Assembly: GCF_003013715.1 (NCBI RefSeq)
Contig: NC_072814.1
Location: 310,001 to 374,000 of the forward strand
Source of the DNA: Candidozyma auris
Taxonomy: Eukaryota > Ascomycota > Pichiomycetes > Serinales > Metschnikowiaceae
Length of the DNA: 64,000 nucleotides
Reading direction: 5' to 3'
A program made the position numbers and the translations under genes. The notes under the pieces are model-generated. The model saw nothing but the letters and a program-made list of their open reading frames with translations, had not been told where the DNA came from and ran no database searches. Positions 8,404 to 17,820 of this stretch are shown piece after piece (the first letter of the stretch is position 1; each line of letters starts with the position of its first letter).

Positions 8404-8625
8404 ATGTCGTCACCGCAAAGAGAAGGTTTTATGGCGCCTTCGTCTATTGCTGCTGCAGCTCATGGTCACATCACTAGCAAGTCCTTAGGAGTGAAGTACA
8501 ACTGTGCACAGTGTGGCGCTTCCTTCTCGTTGGGTAAGAGCGATGCGATCAGATGTAAAGAATGTGGCCACAGAGTCATCTACAAGGCTAGAACTAGAAG
8601 AATGGTTCAGTTTGAGGCACGTTAA
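8404..8625 (+). CDS. RPC10: RNA polymerase I, II and III common subunit ABC10-alpha (Rpb12)
   Basis: This small zinc-binding subunit is shared by all three nuclear RNA polymerases. The 73-residue product has the C-X2-C...C-X2-C zinc ribbon at Cys34, Cys37, Cys51 and Cys54. It ends [13 protein letters not shown], the near-invariant C-terminus of the family. The ATG at 8404 is chosen because MSSPQREGF matches the known N-terminus (MSREGF in S. cerevisiae) and fits the usual 70 residues. The open frame continues upstream but without homology. It is divergent from the dynactin p62 gene. Confidence 0.95.
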   Translation: MSSPQREGFMAPSSIAAAAHGHITSKSLGVKYNCAQCGASFSLGKSDAIRCKECGHRVIYKARTRRMVQFEAR

Positions 8626-8884
8626 TGAAGGTAGTGGGTCTCTCGTTGCAAAGCGGGAGAAGCCGAACAGGGAAATTGTATCATAGCATATATACGAAAA
8701 GGATATTTTGTTCATCGAAGCATATTGTAGATAGGGAGTAGTCGGAAGGGTCAGTCAAAATAATACATTTGGGCTATACATTATTAGGATTCGCATCGTT
8801 GACAAATCATGGAGTTAAAAAATGGTAAATAGAGTGAGCTCAAGTACAAATGCATGAATAGTGAAGCATCCAGTATGGTTGACC

Positions 8885-11180
8885 TTACTTGAAGATGTTC
8901 TTAAGCTTGGAAAGAAAACCTTTCTTGGTCTTTGTGGCTTGCTGCTGGGCAGCATTAGGTTCCTTCTGTGCCTTCTTTGGCGACTTTGGTGCACTCTTCA
9001 GCAGCGCCTTCTCTGGCTTCACAGGACCAGAAGACGGATTAGTAGGGCTAGCAACTTCCTGTGCTCTTTCAGCAGCAAGCTGAGCTTGCTTCAGAAGATG
9101 AGCCTCCTCTGCCAATCTTCTTGCTTCAGATGGAGATGGTTGAATTTGTTCCACACTGACATCGCCTTCTTGCTCAATAATTCTCTTTTCGACCTGCTTG
9201 ACATTCTCACCACCTTGAGCAATGATGATTTCGTCCTCAGCGTCGAATCTGTGGTCGTCTCCCTTAGTGACTGGTGCAGCATCGACTTCCTTTGCACTGA
9301 CCTCTTTCGGGCCGACATCTGGAGCAACTGCATGCCCGCTTCCAAAGACGCCTGCTACCTCACCACCCTCGGCTCTTGGCTGAGAGGATTCAACAGCAGC
9401 CGGAGCATTCTCCTTTTGAATGGAGTGCAGTTGCACACCTGGTTCAGCTGACTGTGTTGCAGGGGCAGTAGCAGCTTGGGCAGCAGCTGTTCCACCAACA
9501 ACGCCTGCCGCACCTGCCGCGCCTGCTGCTGCTGCGCCAGACTTGTCTTTGGACTCATCTACCTGAGGTTCCAGAGACTTTTCGACTGCGGTGACAGGGG
9601 TGGCAGCAGTGTCAAAGTTGTCGGCTTTGGCAGGGTATGACTTTGTGTTTTCTTCAATAATATGTTGAGCCTGCTCAGATGACACCCCTGCAGCGGAAGG
9701 CTCCTTCTTATTCTCGTACACTGCAGTGACCGGAACAGCAGCTGCGCCGGAGCTGGTCAAGTCACCTTTAAGAGGAATGTCCGTAGTGTTTTCCTTCTGC
9801 TTCTCGAGCCCTTCCTCGGCGTTCTTGGCTTCAGGAATGGCAGCAACACCTGTACCAACAGGTCCTCCTTGTTGGCTTTCTTGAGTGTCAACGTATTCAG
9901 CAGATGTTGATGTGTCAGCAGTTTTGGTCTTTGTGGCAGCAGCGTTGCTGTCGTTCGTGGCAGTTCTGTCGACTCCGGTAATACTGCCTGGAATGTCAAG
10001 TTGAGCTTTTCTACCAGGATCCAAGGTGTGAGGGGCCTCATCATTGACAGCCTTATTGGCAGTTGCATCCTCGCTATCGGCATGGGTCTCCACCGCGTGG
10101 CCGGCAGTAGCACCACCAAGCGCACCAACAAGGGCACCGCCAACACCGCCAGCAGCAGCGCCGCCTACTGCACCAAGAATTGCCCCAGTGACGCTAGCCT
10201 CATTCTCTGTTTCCGGCTCAGGAGACTTCTCCTCGTCGGAGTTGTAAGAGCCGTTCTCGTCGTCACCAGTAGTTGTGGCGGAAGCTCCAGCACCACCAAC
10301 AGCACCACCGCCAGCGACAGCAGCAGCTTTCTTTTGCTGCTTCTTGCGAAGCTTGTACTGGGTTTTCTTCAATTTCTTTTTCTGCTTCTTTCTCTCCTCA
10401 GGTGTCAATTCCTTTGTAAATTCCTCGTCCTTATTTTCATTCAACGTCTTTGGATCGACGTCTCTAACGGTCTCAAATGCAGCCAATGCATCTTTATCCT
10501 TTGGAATGTGAATTCCTGGTTCACCCAAAGTGGTCTGCTTGCCCTCAGTAGATGGCATGACAGTAGTACTGACGTCTTTGCTGTCAGACTTCGAGGAAGC
10601 AGCAGCAGCGGCAGCGGCTCCGGAAGCAGCAGTGATACCGCCAGCCTCAGGTATTTTCGAGCCGGAATTGTCCTTCTTGGACTCTGTCGAGGCTGATGGC
10701 TCCAACACATTGTTCTTGATTCCGGATGGGTCCTCTGTGGTCTTCTGTTGCTCACTGACGGTCCACTCACCATCAACAACATACTTGTAAAGCACCTGTT
10801 GACTTCTGTCGAGAGGCACATTTAACTCAAAAGAGCCATCGGTCTGCTTCACAAGAGGATAGGACTTGGACCAGTTGTCAAATGTTCCAGTCACGATAAC
10901 TTCATTTGGACCGCTGGGCCTGAATTTGTTAGTATTACTAGAGCGAGAATAACCAATTGCCTGTCAAAAAGGGCTCAGTTTGCCGAACCAGGGCTGTTTA
11001 AGTCATTAGAGTGCTGAGGGAACGTTCGCCTCCTTGGTTTCCTTTTCGGCTAGAGCATGTGTCGTTTGCCCCCTTCTATCTCAGACGACATGACTCAAGG
11101 AGTAGCATCAACAAGACCACTAACCCCGCAATTGATCCTTTTCAAATTCAAACATACCACTTGAATGTGTAAGAAGACAT
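8885..11180 (-). CDS. CRP1: CRP1/MDG1-like protein with AMPK-type glycogen-binding domain, two exons
   Basis: Predicted CDS is complement(join(8885..10919, 11158..11180)), 685 residues. The 23-nt first exon encodes MSSYTFKW; splicing completes the Trp codon and continues PSGPNEVIVTGTFDNWSKSY. That gives an intact CBM48/AMPK-beta-like domain (about residues 1-85), as in S. cerevisiae Crp1 and Mdg1. These bind cruciform DNA or act in pheromone signalling; a true function is not settled. The rest is low-complexity: Ala-rich stretches, a Lys-rich helix (about 185-210, KKQKKKLKKTQYKLRKKQQKK), a Gly/Ala GxxxG stretch (about 255-285) and a second Ala/Gly run. A basic tail ends in FLSKLKNIFK. Without the intron the gene would have no ATG start. 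CRP1 and MDG1 cannot be distinguished here. Confidence 0.87.
10920..11157 (-). other. Intron of the CRP1/MDG1-like gene (238 bp)
   Basis: On the minus strand it begins GTATGT right after exon AAGTG, has a perfect TACTAAC branch point (plus-strand 10928-10934), and ends AAATTCAG. Splicing restores the Trp codon TG|G and the family sequence W-P-S-G-P. Confidence 0.92.
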
Positions 11181-11564
11181 GATAATAAGTGATTAGTTGC
11201 AAGCACTTATTGCTACTATTGTGGTTTCTTCAATGTTCTCACCTTCAAGAGAGGAAAGAAAAACATTGCCCTCTATCTGCGAGAATGCGTCCTGCACAGT
11301 GTCGTAATGGGGCCCTCAGGGTCACGTTCCGCTCTCATAGTCAACCCAGAGCAATGCACTATGTATCTCAGTTTGCTAGCTGCGCTTACCTATTTGGGAC
11401 ACAGTGCACACGAAAGCAGTTAATGGCTGCACATTGCAGCGTTCGTCTCTTCGCTTCCGTTGCGTAATAGTTTGCTTTCGAATTAGATAAAGAACAGATT
11501 CACAGCTTGCGTCTAAGCCAGCTGATGTAACTCAACGCAACGAATGTTCCATCCATTGGTGCGC
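11181..11564. other. Spacer upstream of CRP1 and downstream of NCR1
   Basis: These 384 bp hold the CRP1 promoter and the NCR1 3' flank. I see no further gene or clear regulatory motif. Confidence 0.35.
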
Positions 11565-14500
11565 CTATATTTCACCAAACATACTGAGCAAGATCGGCAA
11601 CAAAACGAGTGAGTGTGTGGCTGCGATGACAACCAAGGCAAGCCACATTCTGAAATAGTAAACCTCGAATATTTTTGATCTTGTGAAGGCAAGCACGGTG
11701 ATACCTATGAATTTGGTGATGGTGATGCCTCCAAGTACAGATCCGCCTACTTGACACAATGCCTTGTATGTGCTCGCTGTTTTTGAATCTTGCAAGAACA
11801 CGTCACCGCTATTCATGAAGCTGTCAAACAAGTCGTCTTCCTCTTCATCATCCCTTTTAGATGTCAAGTAGGCTCTTGCAATATGTATAGAAAACTCGAC
11901 CGCAAGCCCGAGGCAAATTATCAAGTTGACCAAACTAACTGCGTTCAAAGAAATCGACCATAAAGCCATAACGCCGCCAATGTTGGCAAGAATTATTGAA
12001 ACTGTAACCACCATGATTGTAGCGGTGCGAATCAGTCCCAAAAGAATGCTGCTGACTAGCCAAATGATGACACCAGCAAATGCCAAAGTTTCAAAGGTAA
12101 GTGAGATGATCGTGTGATATTGGACAAAAAATACGTAGAATGGAGAGAATGCAAACACATCAATTCTCTCTCCTAAGTAGTTCTTGATCTCTTGAGTGAC
12201 TCTTAATGCGTTCCTGAAACCCACAATGAAATCTTTTTGAGACCTCATCGGCGTGTGACTAGTTCTGAAGTAACTTGATTCGATATGAGTCTTGTTGTAC
12301 TTGATAGAGCTTGAGTATGGGGCTTTTCCACCCAAAGGACAAGGATCACTGGGCTCGTTTATCCACTGCTTAAAGAATTTCATGAATTCTTCACCCTGAG
12401 GGAGACCCTCCATCAGGATATTGTAAGGTGGATTGTGATCAGAGTAACATGGTATGCATTGTCTCTCTGGGGTATTCGGAGCACAAAATTCCTCGCCGAA
12501 AGAAGACTTCTTGAAACGACAGCATTGATCAAGTGCAGGGTTTAGCCAGTTTAAGAAGTCATCTAACCAATTGGATGCCGGTTCAGCAATTGTAGAAGCA
12601 TCTGCTCTTTTGAATTCTTGCTCTAAGATGTTGGCAAGAGAAAACTCTTGACACGTTGAGAATTTACCGCAGATCGCTTGTTGTCCTTTCCTCTCTGTTA
12701 CATCGAGATCATTGATCACAAAGAACACTGGTGGGCCCACGTTCAAGTATTTGTAAACACTGTCAAAATAATCAATCAAATAAGAAGAAGATGGAAGGGC
12801 AATAGTCTGGTCTAGCCCAAGCTCGATGCTTGGCAAAAGAGTCAAGGATACCCCAAGCCATAATAAGAAAACAGAGAGGATCTTCCTCTTATTAGATGGT
12901 TTAAGAAGCCAAGGGCCATATGATTTCTTGATATAGCCTGAAAAATCATACTCAATGTGAGTGTTTTGTGGTTCTTCGCTGACTTCGATTTGATTATTCA
13001 ATTGAACCCAAGGTATACAGTCAACTCTGCCACTTTCGAGCCTATGCTGGTCTAACGCAAGAATGGAAATGAATGCTGAAATTTGTAATAAGAAGTTCAC
13101 GGTTACAGCGCCGGCAGAATAGAAGGCAAAATTTCTGACCGCAGGCATTTGCACTGTAGTAGCGAGTAAAAACATCAGGACTTGGAGAAATGCACTAATG
13201 AAACAAGATGGACCAATCTTTCGCAATGCTAATGAAATCCTTGATTCAATTTCCACATCAGGAAGGGACTCCGTTATCTTGTGCAACTCATGAACAATCA
13301 AGAATATATTGTCTACGCCGATAGCCAACACAAGGAATGGAATAACTTCAGCGATAATTAAAGTAGACTTGAGTCCAAGGAAAGCACAAAGTCCGGCGGA
13401 AGAAAAAACTGAGAGAAGAATGATGACGATACCACTCAAGCCCAATAAAAACCTTGTTTTGATAAATGTTCTGGGCGCCAAAGAGGATGGAATTCTGCCA
13501 CCTAGAGCCAAGGAGGCATAAAAGAACATCATTAAGTATGAGATGACAACAATCTTGACGTCTGTATTTGTTGACTGGTTGAGCTCCTCCTCTAATGATG
13601 TCTCAGTACTAAAGGAGATTTTAAGATCCGGCCTCTCTGCCTGTAGCTTTTTGATCCAAGATTGCAATGAATGTTCATAATTAATGACTCTTTTCGTGTA
13701 TTCTTCATTTTTGGAATCACTCTCAAGCAAAAGCGTGACGACAAAAGCCTTCGACTCCAATATTTTACTCAGGGAAAACAAAAGATTTTTGTTCAAAGGC
13801 TGCTGAAAAGGTGGGAGGCACTCGACAGGGGTTTCCGCGCAAGATGAAAGTTTCTTTGCCCAATCGTTCTCGTTGAGATATCCAATGTTTCCACCGAAGT
13901 ACTGTGAAAAGGACTGGATGGCACATGAATCTCCTAGAGGTTTGAAACAAAATTCCTCTATAGAGAGTGTGTCATTCTCTTCGTTGCGAAGCTTGTAAAG
14001 TTCCTGCTCCTTCTCGAACCACCATTGAAGGTTCTTCCAAGATAAGATGGGTTTGCTCTCATCACTATTAGCAACAAAAATTTGCTCGATTCTGTACCAC
14101 TCGCCAAAATTCTCTTCGAAAAATTGCAAGTTATGCAAAGCTGGCTCGTGGGGGCTAACCCACAATTGTACTGGACTTGTTTCCCACTCAAGTCTGCTTA
14201 GTCCACTGCAACATAGCACTAACGACAAAAGCACAACGGATAGGGTTATAGCTGGAAACTTTGCACAGTGAAAGCCAATAAAAGCAAATGTATGCTCAAG
14301 CCTTTCAATAATAGTTTCACGAAATTCAACCCATTGCTGCAGTAGAAACGACTCTTCGTCTGGTCTTGGACTTATGTGTGTATCAATTAGTGGGGCATCA
14401 TCATGAGCACAGGTGTCATGCTCCTCACCACTCACAAGCCTATTCCATTGTTCGATTTGGTGCCTTTTCTGCCTCGCAAGTTGTATATGATAAGCACCAA

Positions 14501-15344
14501 TCACTAGTGTGATGACGATCCATACTATGATGACGGCAAATGAGAAACATGGCAAACGTCCTACGTGGCATCTCCTATCAAACCTCTTAAAATTTGGAAG
14601 TGTGGGACATGATTGAGGACAATCTGAGCAAGCGCATTTGTAGACCTCATCATCGCAAGCCCTCATTTTCCCAAAATTGAGCTGAAGACCCGACTTGTCA
14701 TTCTCGGGTAAATCATAGGCGTAATTAATCTGAAATGGTGAGCCACCGATAAGAGGCTTCTCGTCACCCAAAAACTTCAAGAACTGCGAGTAGTTCTTGG
14801 CTCCACCTCCTATCAAGTCCATTGCCAAGTTGTTTGAGGCAGAGAACTTGATGCTTTTGCACGAGTCGTAGAAGTCCGAGGCGTACTTTGGGTTAGTGTA
14901 GATAGTTAATTCGGATACCACTTTCTTCTTGGTGTCAATAGCGTCCGAGACCTTATTCACTTCAACAAACGTTGACTGATCGGAAGAGCAGGTGAACTTG
15001 CAAAAGAAATCAAAAAAGTTCTTCCGACAAGCAGGACACGAGCTGATCAAGGGCTCAGCTTTTTTCAAGTTCAGCTCCAAATTGAGCAACTGATCGTACG
15101 AGCAGCAAACGCCACTGTCAACAGGAAAATCTTCACCACATATCAGGAAGAGCAAAGATTTCGTTTTTTCAGAAGGAGCCACTGCCTTAACATTTGCAGG
15201 ACATGGAACCAGAGCGCCAAAGACGGATCTCTTGCCGCAATTGCCATACATTGAGCAATACCCATTCTGTCGTTTTGGCACATCAACTGAGGCTAATGTG
15301 CCCAAGCATAGCATTGATAGCTGTAATAAGAGCCATAGTATCAT
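11565..15344 (-). CDS. NCR1: Niemann-Pick C1 related vacuolar sterol transporter
   Basis: NCR1 inserts sterol into the vacuolar membrane from the lumenal side and affects sphingolipid balance. The 1259-residue product starts with a signal peptide (ILWLLLQLSMLCLGTLAS). A Cys-rich lumenal NPC1 N-terminal domain follows (NGYCSMYGNCGKRS, GVCCSYDQL, CPACRKNFFDFFCKFTCS). Next come the first membrane helix (about 270-290) and a lumenal domain. The sterol-sensing domain (about 595-760) includes IPFLVLAIGVDNIFLIVHEL. A second lumenal region carries many Cys residues, and the final RND-type helices include VEFSIHIARAYL. The only sensible ATG is 15342-15344, at the signal peptide; the open frame extends five codons further to a TTG. 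Length is slightly above the S. cerevisiae protein (1170). Confidence 0.95.
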   Translation of the reverse strand: MILWLLLQLSMLCLGTLASVDVPKRQNGYCSMYGNCGKRSVFGALVPCPANVKAVAPSEKTKSLLFLICGEDFPVDSGVCCSYDQLLNLELNLKKAEPLISSCPACRKNFFDFFCKFTCSSDQSTFVEVNKVSDAIDTKKKVVSELTIYTNPKYASDFYDSCKSIKFSASNNLAMDLIGGGAKNYSQFLKFLGDEKPLIGGSPFQINYAYDLPENDKSGLQLNFGKMRACDDEVYKCACSDCPQSCPTLPNFKRFDRRCHVGRLPCFSFAVIIVWIVITLVIGAYHIQLARQKRHQIEQWNRLVSGEEHDTCAHDDAPLIDTHISPRPDEESFLLQQWVEFRETIIERLEHTFAFIGFHCAKFPAITLSVVLLSLVLCCSGLSRLEWETSPVQLWVSPHEPALHNLQFFEENFGEWYRIEQIFVANSDESKPILSWKNLQWWFEKEQELYKLRNEENDTLSIEEFCFKPLGDSCAIQSFSQYFGGNIGYLNENDWAKKLSSCAETPVECLPPFQQPLNKNLLFSLSKILESKAFVVTLLLESDSKNEEYTKRVINYEHSLQSWIKKLQAERPDLKISFSTETSLEEELNQSTNTDVKIVVISYLMMFFYASLALGGRIPSSLAPRTFIKTRFLLGLSGIVIILLSVFSSAGLCAFLGLKSTLIIAEVIPFLVLAIGVDNIFLIVHELHKITESLPDVEIESRISLALRKIGPSCFISAFLQVLMFLLATTVQMPAVRNFAFYSAGAVTVNFLLQISAFISILALDQHRLESGRVDCIPWVQLNNQIEVSEEPQNTHIEYDFSGYIKKSYGPWLLKPSNKRKILSVFLLWLGVSLTLLPSIELGLDQTIALPSSSYLIDYFDSVYKYLNVGPPVFFVINDLDVTERKGQQAICGKFSTCQEFSLANILEQEFKRADASTIAEPASNWLDDFLNWLNPALDQCCRFKKSSFGEEFCAPNTPERQCIPCYSDHNPPYNILMEGLPQGEEFMKFFKQWINEPSDPCPLGGKAPYSSSIKYNKTHIESSYFRTSHTPMRSQKDFIVGFRNALRVTQEIKNYLGERIDVFAFSPFYVFFVQYHTIISLTFETLAFAGVIIWLVSSILLGLIRTATIMVVTVSIILANIGGVMALWSISLNAVSLVNLIICLGLAVEFSIHIARAYLTSKRDDEEEDDLFDSFMNSGDVFLQDSKTASTYKALCQVGGSVLGGITITKFIGITVLAFTRSKIFEVYYFRMWLALVVIAATHSLVLLPILLSMFGEI

Positions 15345-15570
15345 CTCTCGAAAATTCAATTTCTTTGCTCTAACGCTAGTGCCAGAGATAGATAAGAAGT
15401 ATTGTGGTACGAACTATGGAGGTAGCGCGGCGCGATATGATGCAAGCTGGTACGAGTAAGGTGAGAACTACCATTAGTACCTTTGGACTAGTTTTTTAGC
15501 CGACAATGAAAACGGAATGACAATTGAGAAGTTCTCGGCACATTTTAGACCTTATGATTACAATTATAAA

Positions 15571-15610
15571 GTGATTGTAATTTATTGACTTGTGATTGTA
15601 ATTTATTGAC
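15571..15610. repeat. Direct repeat, two 19-bp copies with 21-bp period
   Basis: The unit GTGATTGTAATTTATTGAC occurs at 15571-15589 and again at 15592-15610, without mismatch. ATTACAAT at 15557-15564 is the inverse of the ATTGTAAT inside each copy. It lies in the NCR1/DCD1 promoter interval. Confidence 0.85.
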
Positions 15611-16029
15611 ATTGCGCTGGCTTCATTGTATTATAAGAACAGACATTGCAGTTAAGATGACTCTTGGATTCCGTTTTACTTCATTAAGGCTCAGATTGCT
15701 TCCGAGAAGGCATGAATTACCGTGATTAGTTGACGGATTCTCCAAAATAGGTCAATGTCTGCAACTCCAAATGTACTTTTCGCAGCCATCTGGTACAACT
15801 CACAAAAAACTTGAATAATCAACACAAGTACAACATTGACATTACAACCTTTCTAAACAAGAATAGCTCCAAACACAACGCGCTCCTTCTTTTTTTTTTT
15901 TTTTTTCTACAGTCTTCTAACTAGCTGTGTCTTTTTTTTTCTTACAGTTTTTCATGCCTCTTTGCCAGCTCCTGTGGTTTTGAAACCAACTAGTAATCGC
16001 GCATTAGTTAACTGCCTTCCATACCACCA

Positions 16030-16035
16030 ACGCGT
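16030..16035. promoter_or_regulatory. ACGCGT (MluI cell-cycle box) ahead of DCD1
   Basis: A perfect ACGCGT ends 9 bp before the DCD1 ATG. MBF regulates deoxynucleotide synthesis genes in yeasts through this box. Its closeness to the ATG, probably inside the transcript, weakens the call. Confidence 0.35.
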
Positions 16036-16044
16036 CAAATCATC

Positions 16045-17073
16045 ATGTTCATTGCTGTGTCTGGGACGCTATCATCGGGAAAGTCAGAGGTTGTCAGATA
16101 CCTCACCTTTCAAGGGTTTCTCCCTGTTTCAATCAAAGCATCGCCGTCTGAGAGTTGCATTTCAGATGCTGCGAATGGCCATTCCTCAAAGCATCTTACT
16201 GGGAACGCAAGTTACTGCAACGGCACAGCTTCGTCAGAGAGGAAAGAGTTTGAAACATTCGACTCCCTTCTTGAACACGTTACCACAAACTGGCGTTCTA
16301 ACTTTGTGTTGTCACACATCGACGACCTGGAGTCGCTTAGGGCTCTTCAAAAGAGACCTTTCTTCCTTCACCTCTCCATTGACGCTCCCTTGAACTTGCG
16401 TTATCAACGGCACTTACTCAAAAACGGAGATAAAGGATTGAGTCGAAGTGATTTCATTTCCCAATCAGACGATCTATTGTTCAACGCAGCGAACCCTCTC
16501 ATTGAAATCAATAATCAGGCTCACATCAAGATCGTTAACACGTCCAGTTCCCTCAAGGACCTCTATGTCAAATTGAGTGAGCTTGATCTTCTAAATCAAG
16601 AAAGACTTCGACCCACATGGGACTCGTATTTTATGCGTTTGGCCGACTTGGCTGCCCTCAGATCAAACTGTATGAAGCGAAGAGTTGGATGTGTCATAGT
16701 GAAAGACAACAGAGTAGTAGCTACGGGATACAACGGTACCCCTAGGAACCTCACGAACTGCAATGAAGGCGGGTGCCCTAGATGTAACAACGGCCACGGA
16801 AGCGGTGCAGCTTTATCTACATGTTTATGCTTACACGCTGAAGAGAATGCTTTGCTTGAGGCTGGCAGAGATCGTATCGCCGGCGAGAACTCCATACTAT
16901 ATTGCAATACTTGTCCTTGCTTGACGTGTTCGATCAAAATCGTTCAGAGTGGAATCAAGCAAGTTGTCTATGCACAGAGTTATTCCATGGATGAGCATAC
17001 ACACAAAGTATTGAGTGAAGCTCGCGTTGTGTTGAGACAGTTCACCCCACCGAAAGATGGTATCTTTGTATAA
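16045..17073 (+). CDS. DCD1: Deoxycytidylate (dCMP) deaminase
   Basis: This enzyme deaminates dCMP to dUMP, feeding thymidylate synthesis. The 342-residue product has an N-terminal P-loop-like segment (GTLSSGKS at 7-14) typical of the longer fungal dCMP deaminases. The C-terminal zinc deaminase domain starts at about residue 190 (WDSYFMRLADLAALRSNCM). The catalytic zinc site is His264-Ala-Glu266 and Pro291-Cys292-x2-Cys295. The start is the first ATG, and the N-terminal segment matches relatives. The stop is only 9 bp from the FAH-family gene stop on the other strand, so the two converge tightly. Confidence 0.94.
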   Translation: MFIAVSGTLSSGKSEVVRYLTFQGFLPVSIKASPSESCISDAANGHSSKHLTGNASYCNGTASSERKEFETFDSLLEHVTTNWRSNFVLSHIDDLESLRALQKRPFFLHLSIDAPLNLRYQRHLLKNGDKGLSRSDFISQSDDLLFNAANPLIEINNQAHIKIVNTSSSLKDLYVKLSELDLLNQERLRPTWDSYFMRLADLAALRSNCMKRRVGCVIVKDNRVVATGYNGTPRNLTNCNEGGCPRCNNGHGSGAALSTCLCLHAEENALLEAGRDRIAGENSILYCNTCPCLTCSIKIVQSGIKQVVYAQSYSMDEHTHKVLSEARVVLRQFTPPKDGIFV

Positions 17074-17082
17074 ATGTGTTCC

Positions 17083-17820
17083 TTAAGTCTCCTTAAATAC
17101 GTAGGGGCCCTCCTTTTCCTCCGCACGAATGTCAATTGTCTCCAAAACCTCGTCTCCCACTGTCAAGCTGGCCACGATATGATCGCCTGGAACCACCGGG
17201 CCAACGCCCTTAGGAGTGCCTGTTAGAATTAGGTCGCCTTTCTCGAGTGTCATTATCAGTGACATGTGGCTCAAGATCTTGTGGATAGGGAAGATCATTA
17301 GGCTAGTTAAATCGTCCTGTCTTTTCTCACCATTGACCGAGAGCTGCAAGCAAATTTTATAAGGATCGGGAATACGCTGCTTGGGAATAAACCCTGAAAC
17401 TGGCAAGAACGTATCAAATCCTTTCCCAATTGACCAAGGCAAGCCTTTCTTCTTGGCCTCGTCTTGCACATTTCTTGCAGTCATGTCAATTGTTAAGGCG
17501 TAACCCTCGATTGCCTCCAAAGCTTCCTCGTGACTGAAAGAAGAAGGCAAGTTTTTGAGTGTCCTGTTTAAAGTGAATGCCAATTCGACCTCATGATGAA
17601 CAACGACACCCTTGGGCACCAAGAAAGGACCATTGTTGGGGCGTAAGATCGACGAGGATGGCTTTAGGAAAAAGAATGGCTGCTGGGGTGCAAGATTGTT
17701 AAGCTCCTTGATATGAGCAGCGTAGTTTCTACCAATGCAGAGAATCTTTCTCGCCGAGTCGAGGTATTTGAGAGACATATCTTGTTGCAGACAAAATGTT
17801 GAAGGTATCTCCACACTCAT
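17083..17820 (-). CDS. FMP41: Fumarylacetoacetate hydrolase family protein (FAHD1/FMP41-like)
   Basis: The product belongs to the FAH/acylpyruvase family; mammalian FAHD1 is a mitochondrial acylpyruvase and oxaloacetate decarboxylase. The 245-residue reading shows KILCIGRNYAAHIKELNN near its start. The metal-binding set includes HHEVELAFTLN and LTIDMTARNVQ, and the family LILTGTPKGVGPVVPGD comes later. Two starts are plausible: the first ATG (17818-17820) or the ATG at 17776-17778, which aligns with the N-terminus of the S. cerevisiae protein (MS-x-YL-x-ARKI). The longer one is given. The open frame extends further upstream only to a GTG. Mitochondrial location is inferred from relatives. Confidence 0.88.
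   Translation of the reverse strand: MSVEIPSTFCLQQDMSLKYLDSARKILCIGRNYAAHIKELNNLAPQQPFFFLKPSSSILRPNNGPFLVPKGVVVHHEVELAFTLNRTLKNLPSSFSHEEALEAIEGYALTIDMTARNVQDEAKKKGLPWSIGKGFDTFLPVSGFIPKQRIPDPYKICLQLSVNGEKRQDDLTSLMIFPIHKILSHMSLIMTLEKGDLILTGTPKGVGPVVPGDHIVASLTVGDEVLETIDIRAEEKEGPYVFKET

Larger units (their letters stand above)
15345..16044. other. Divergent intergenic region between NCR1 and DCD1
   Basis: These 700 bp contain a 21-bp-period duplication (15571-15610), inverted ATTACAAT/ATTGTAAT elements, long T tracts near 15890-15906 and an ACGCGT box just before DCD1. No gene was recognised. Confidence 0.5.
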
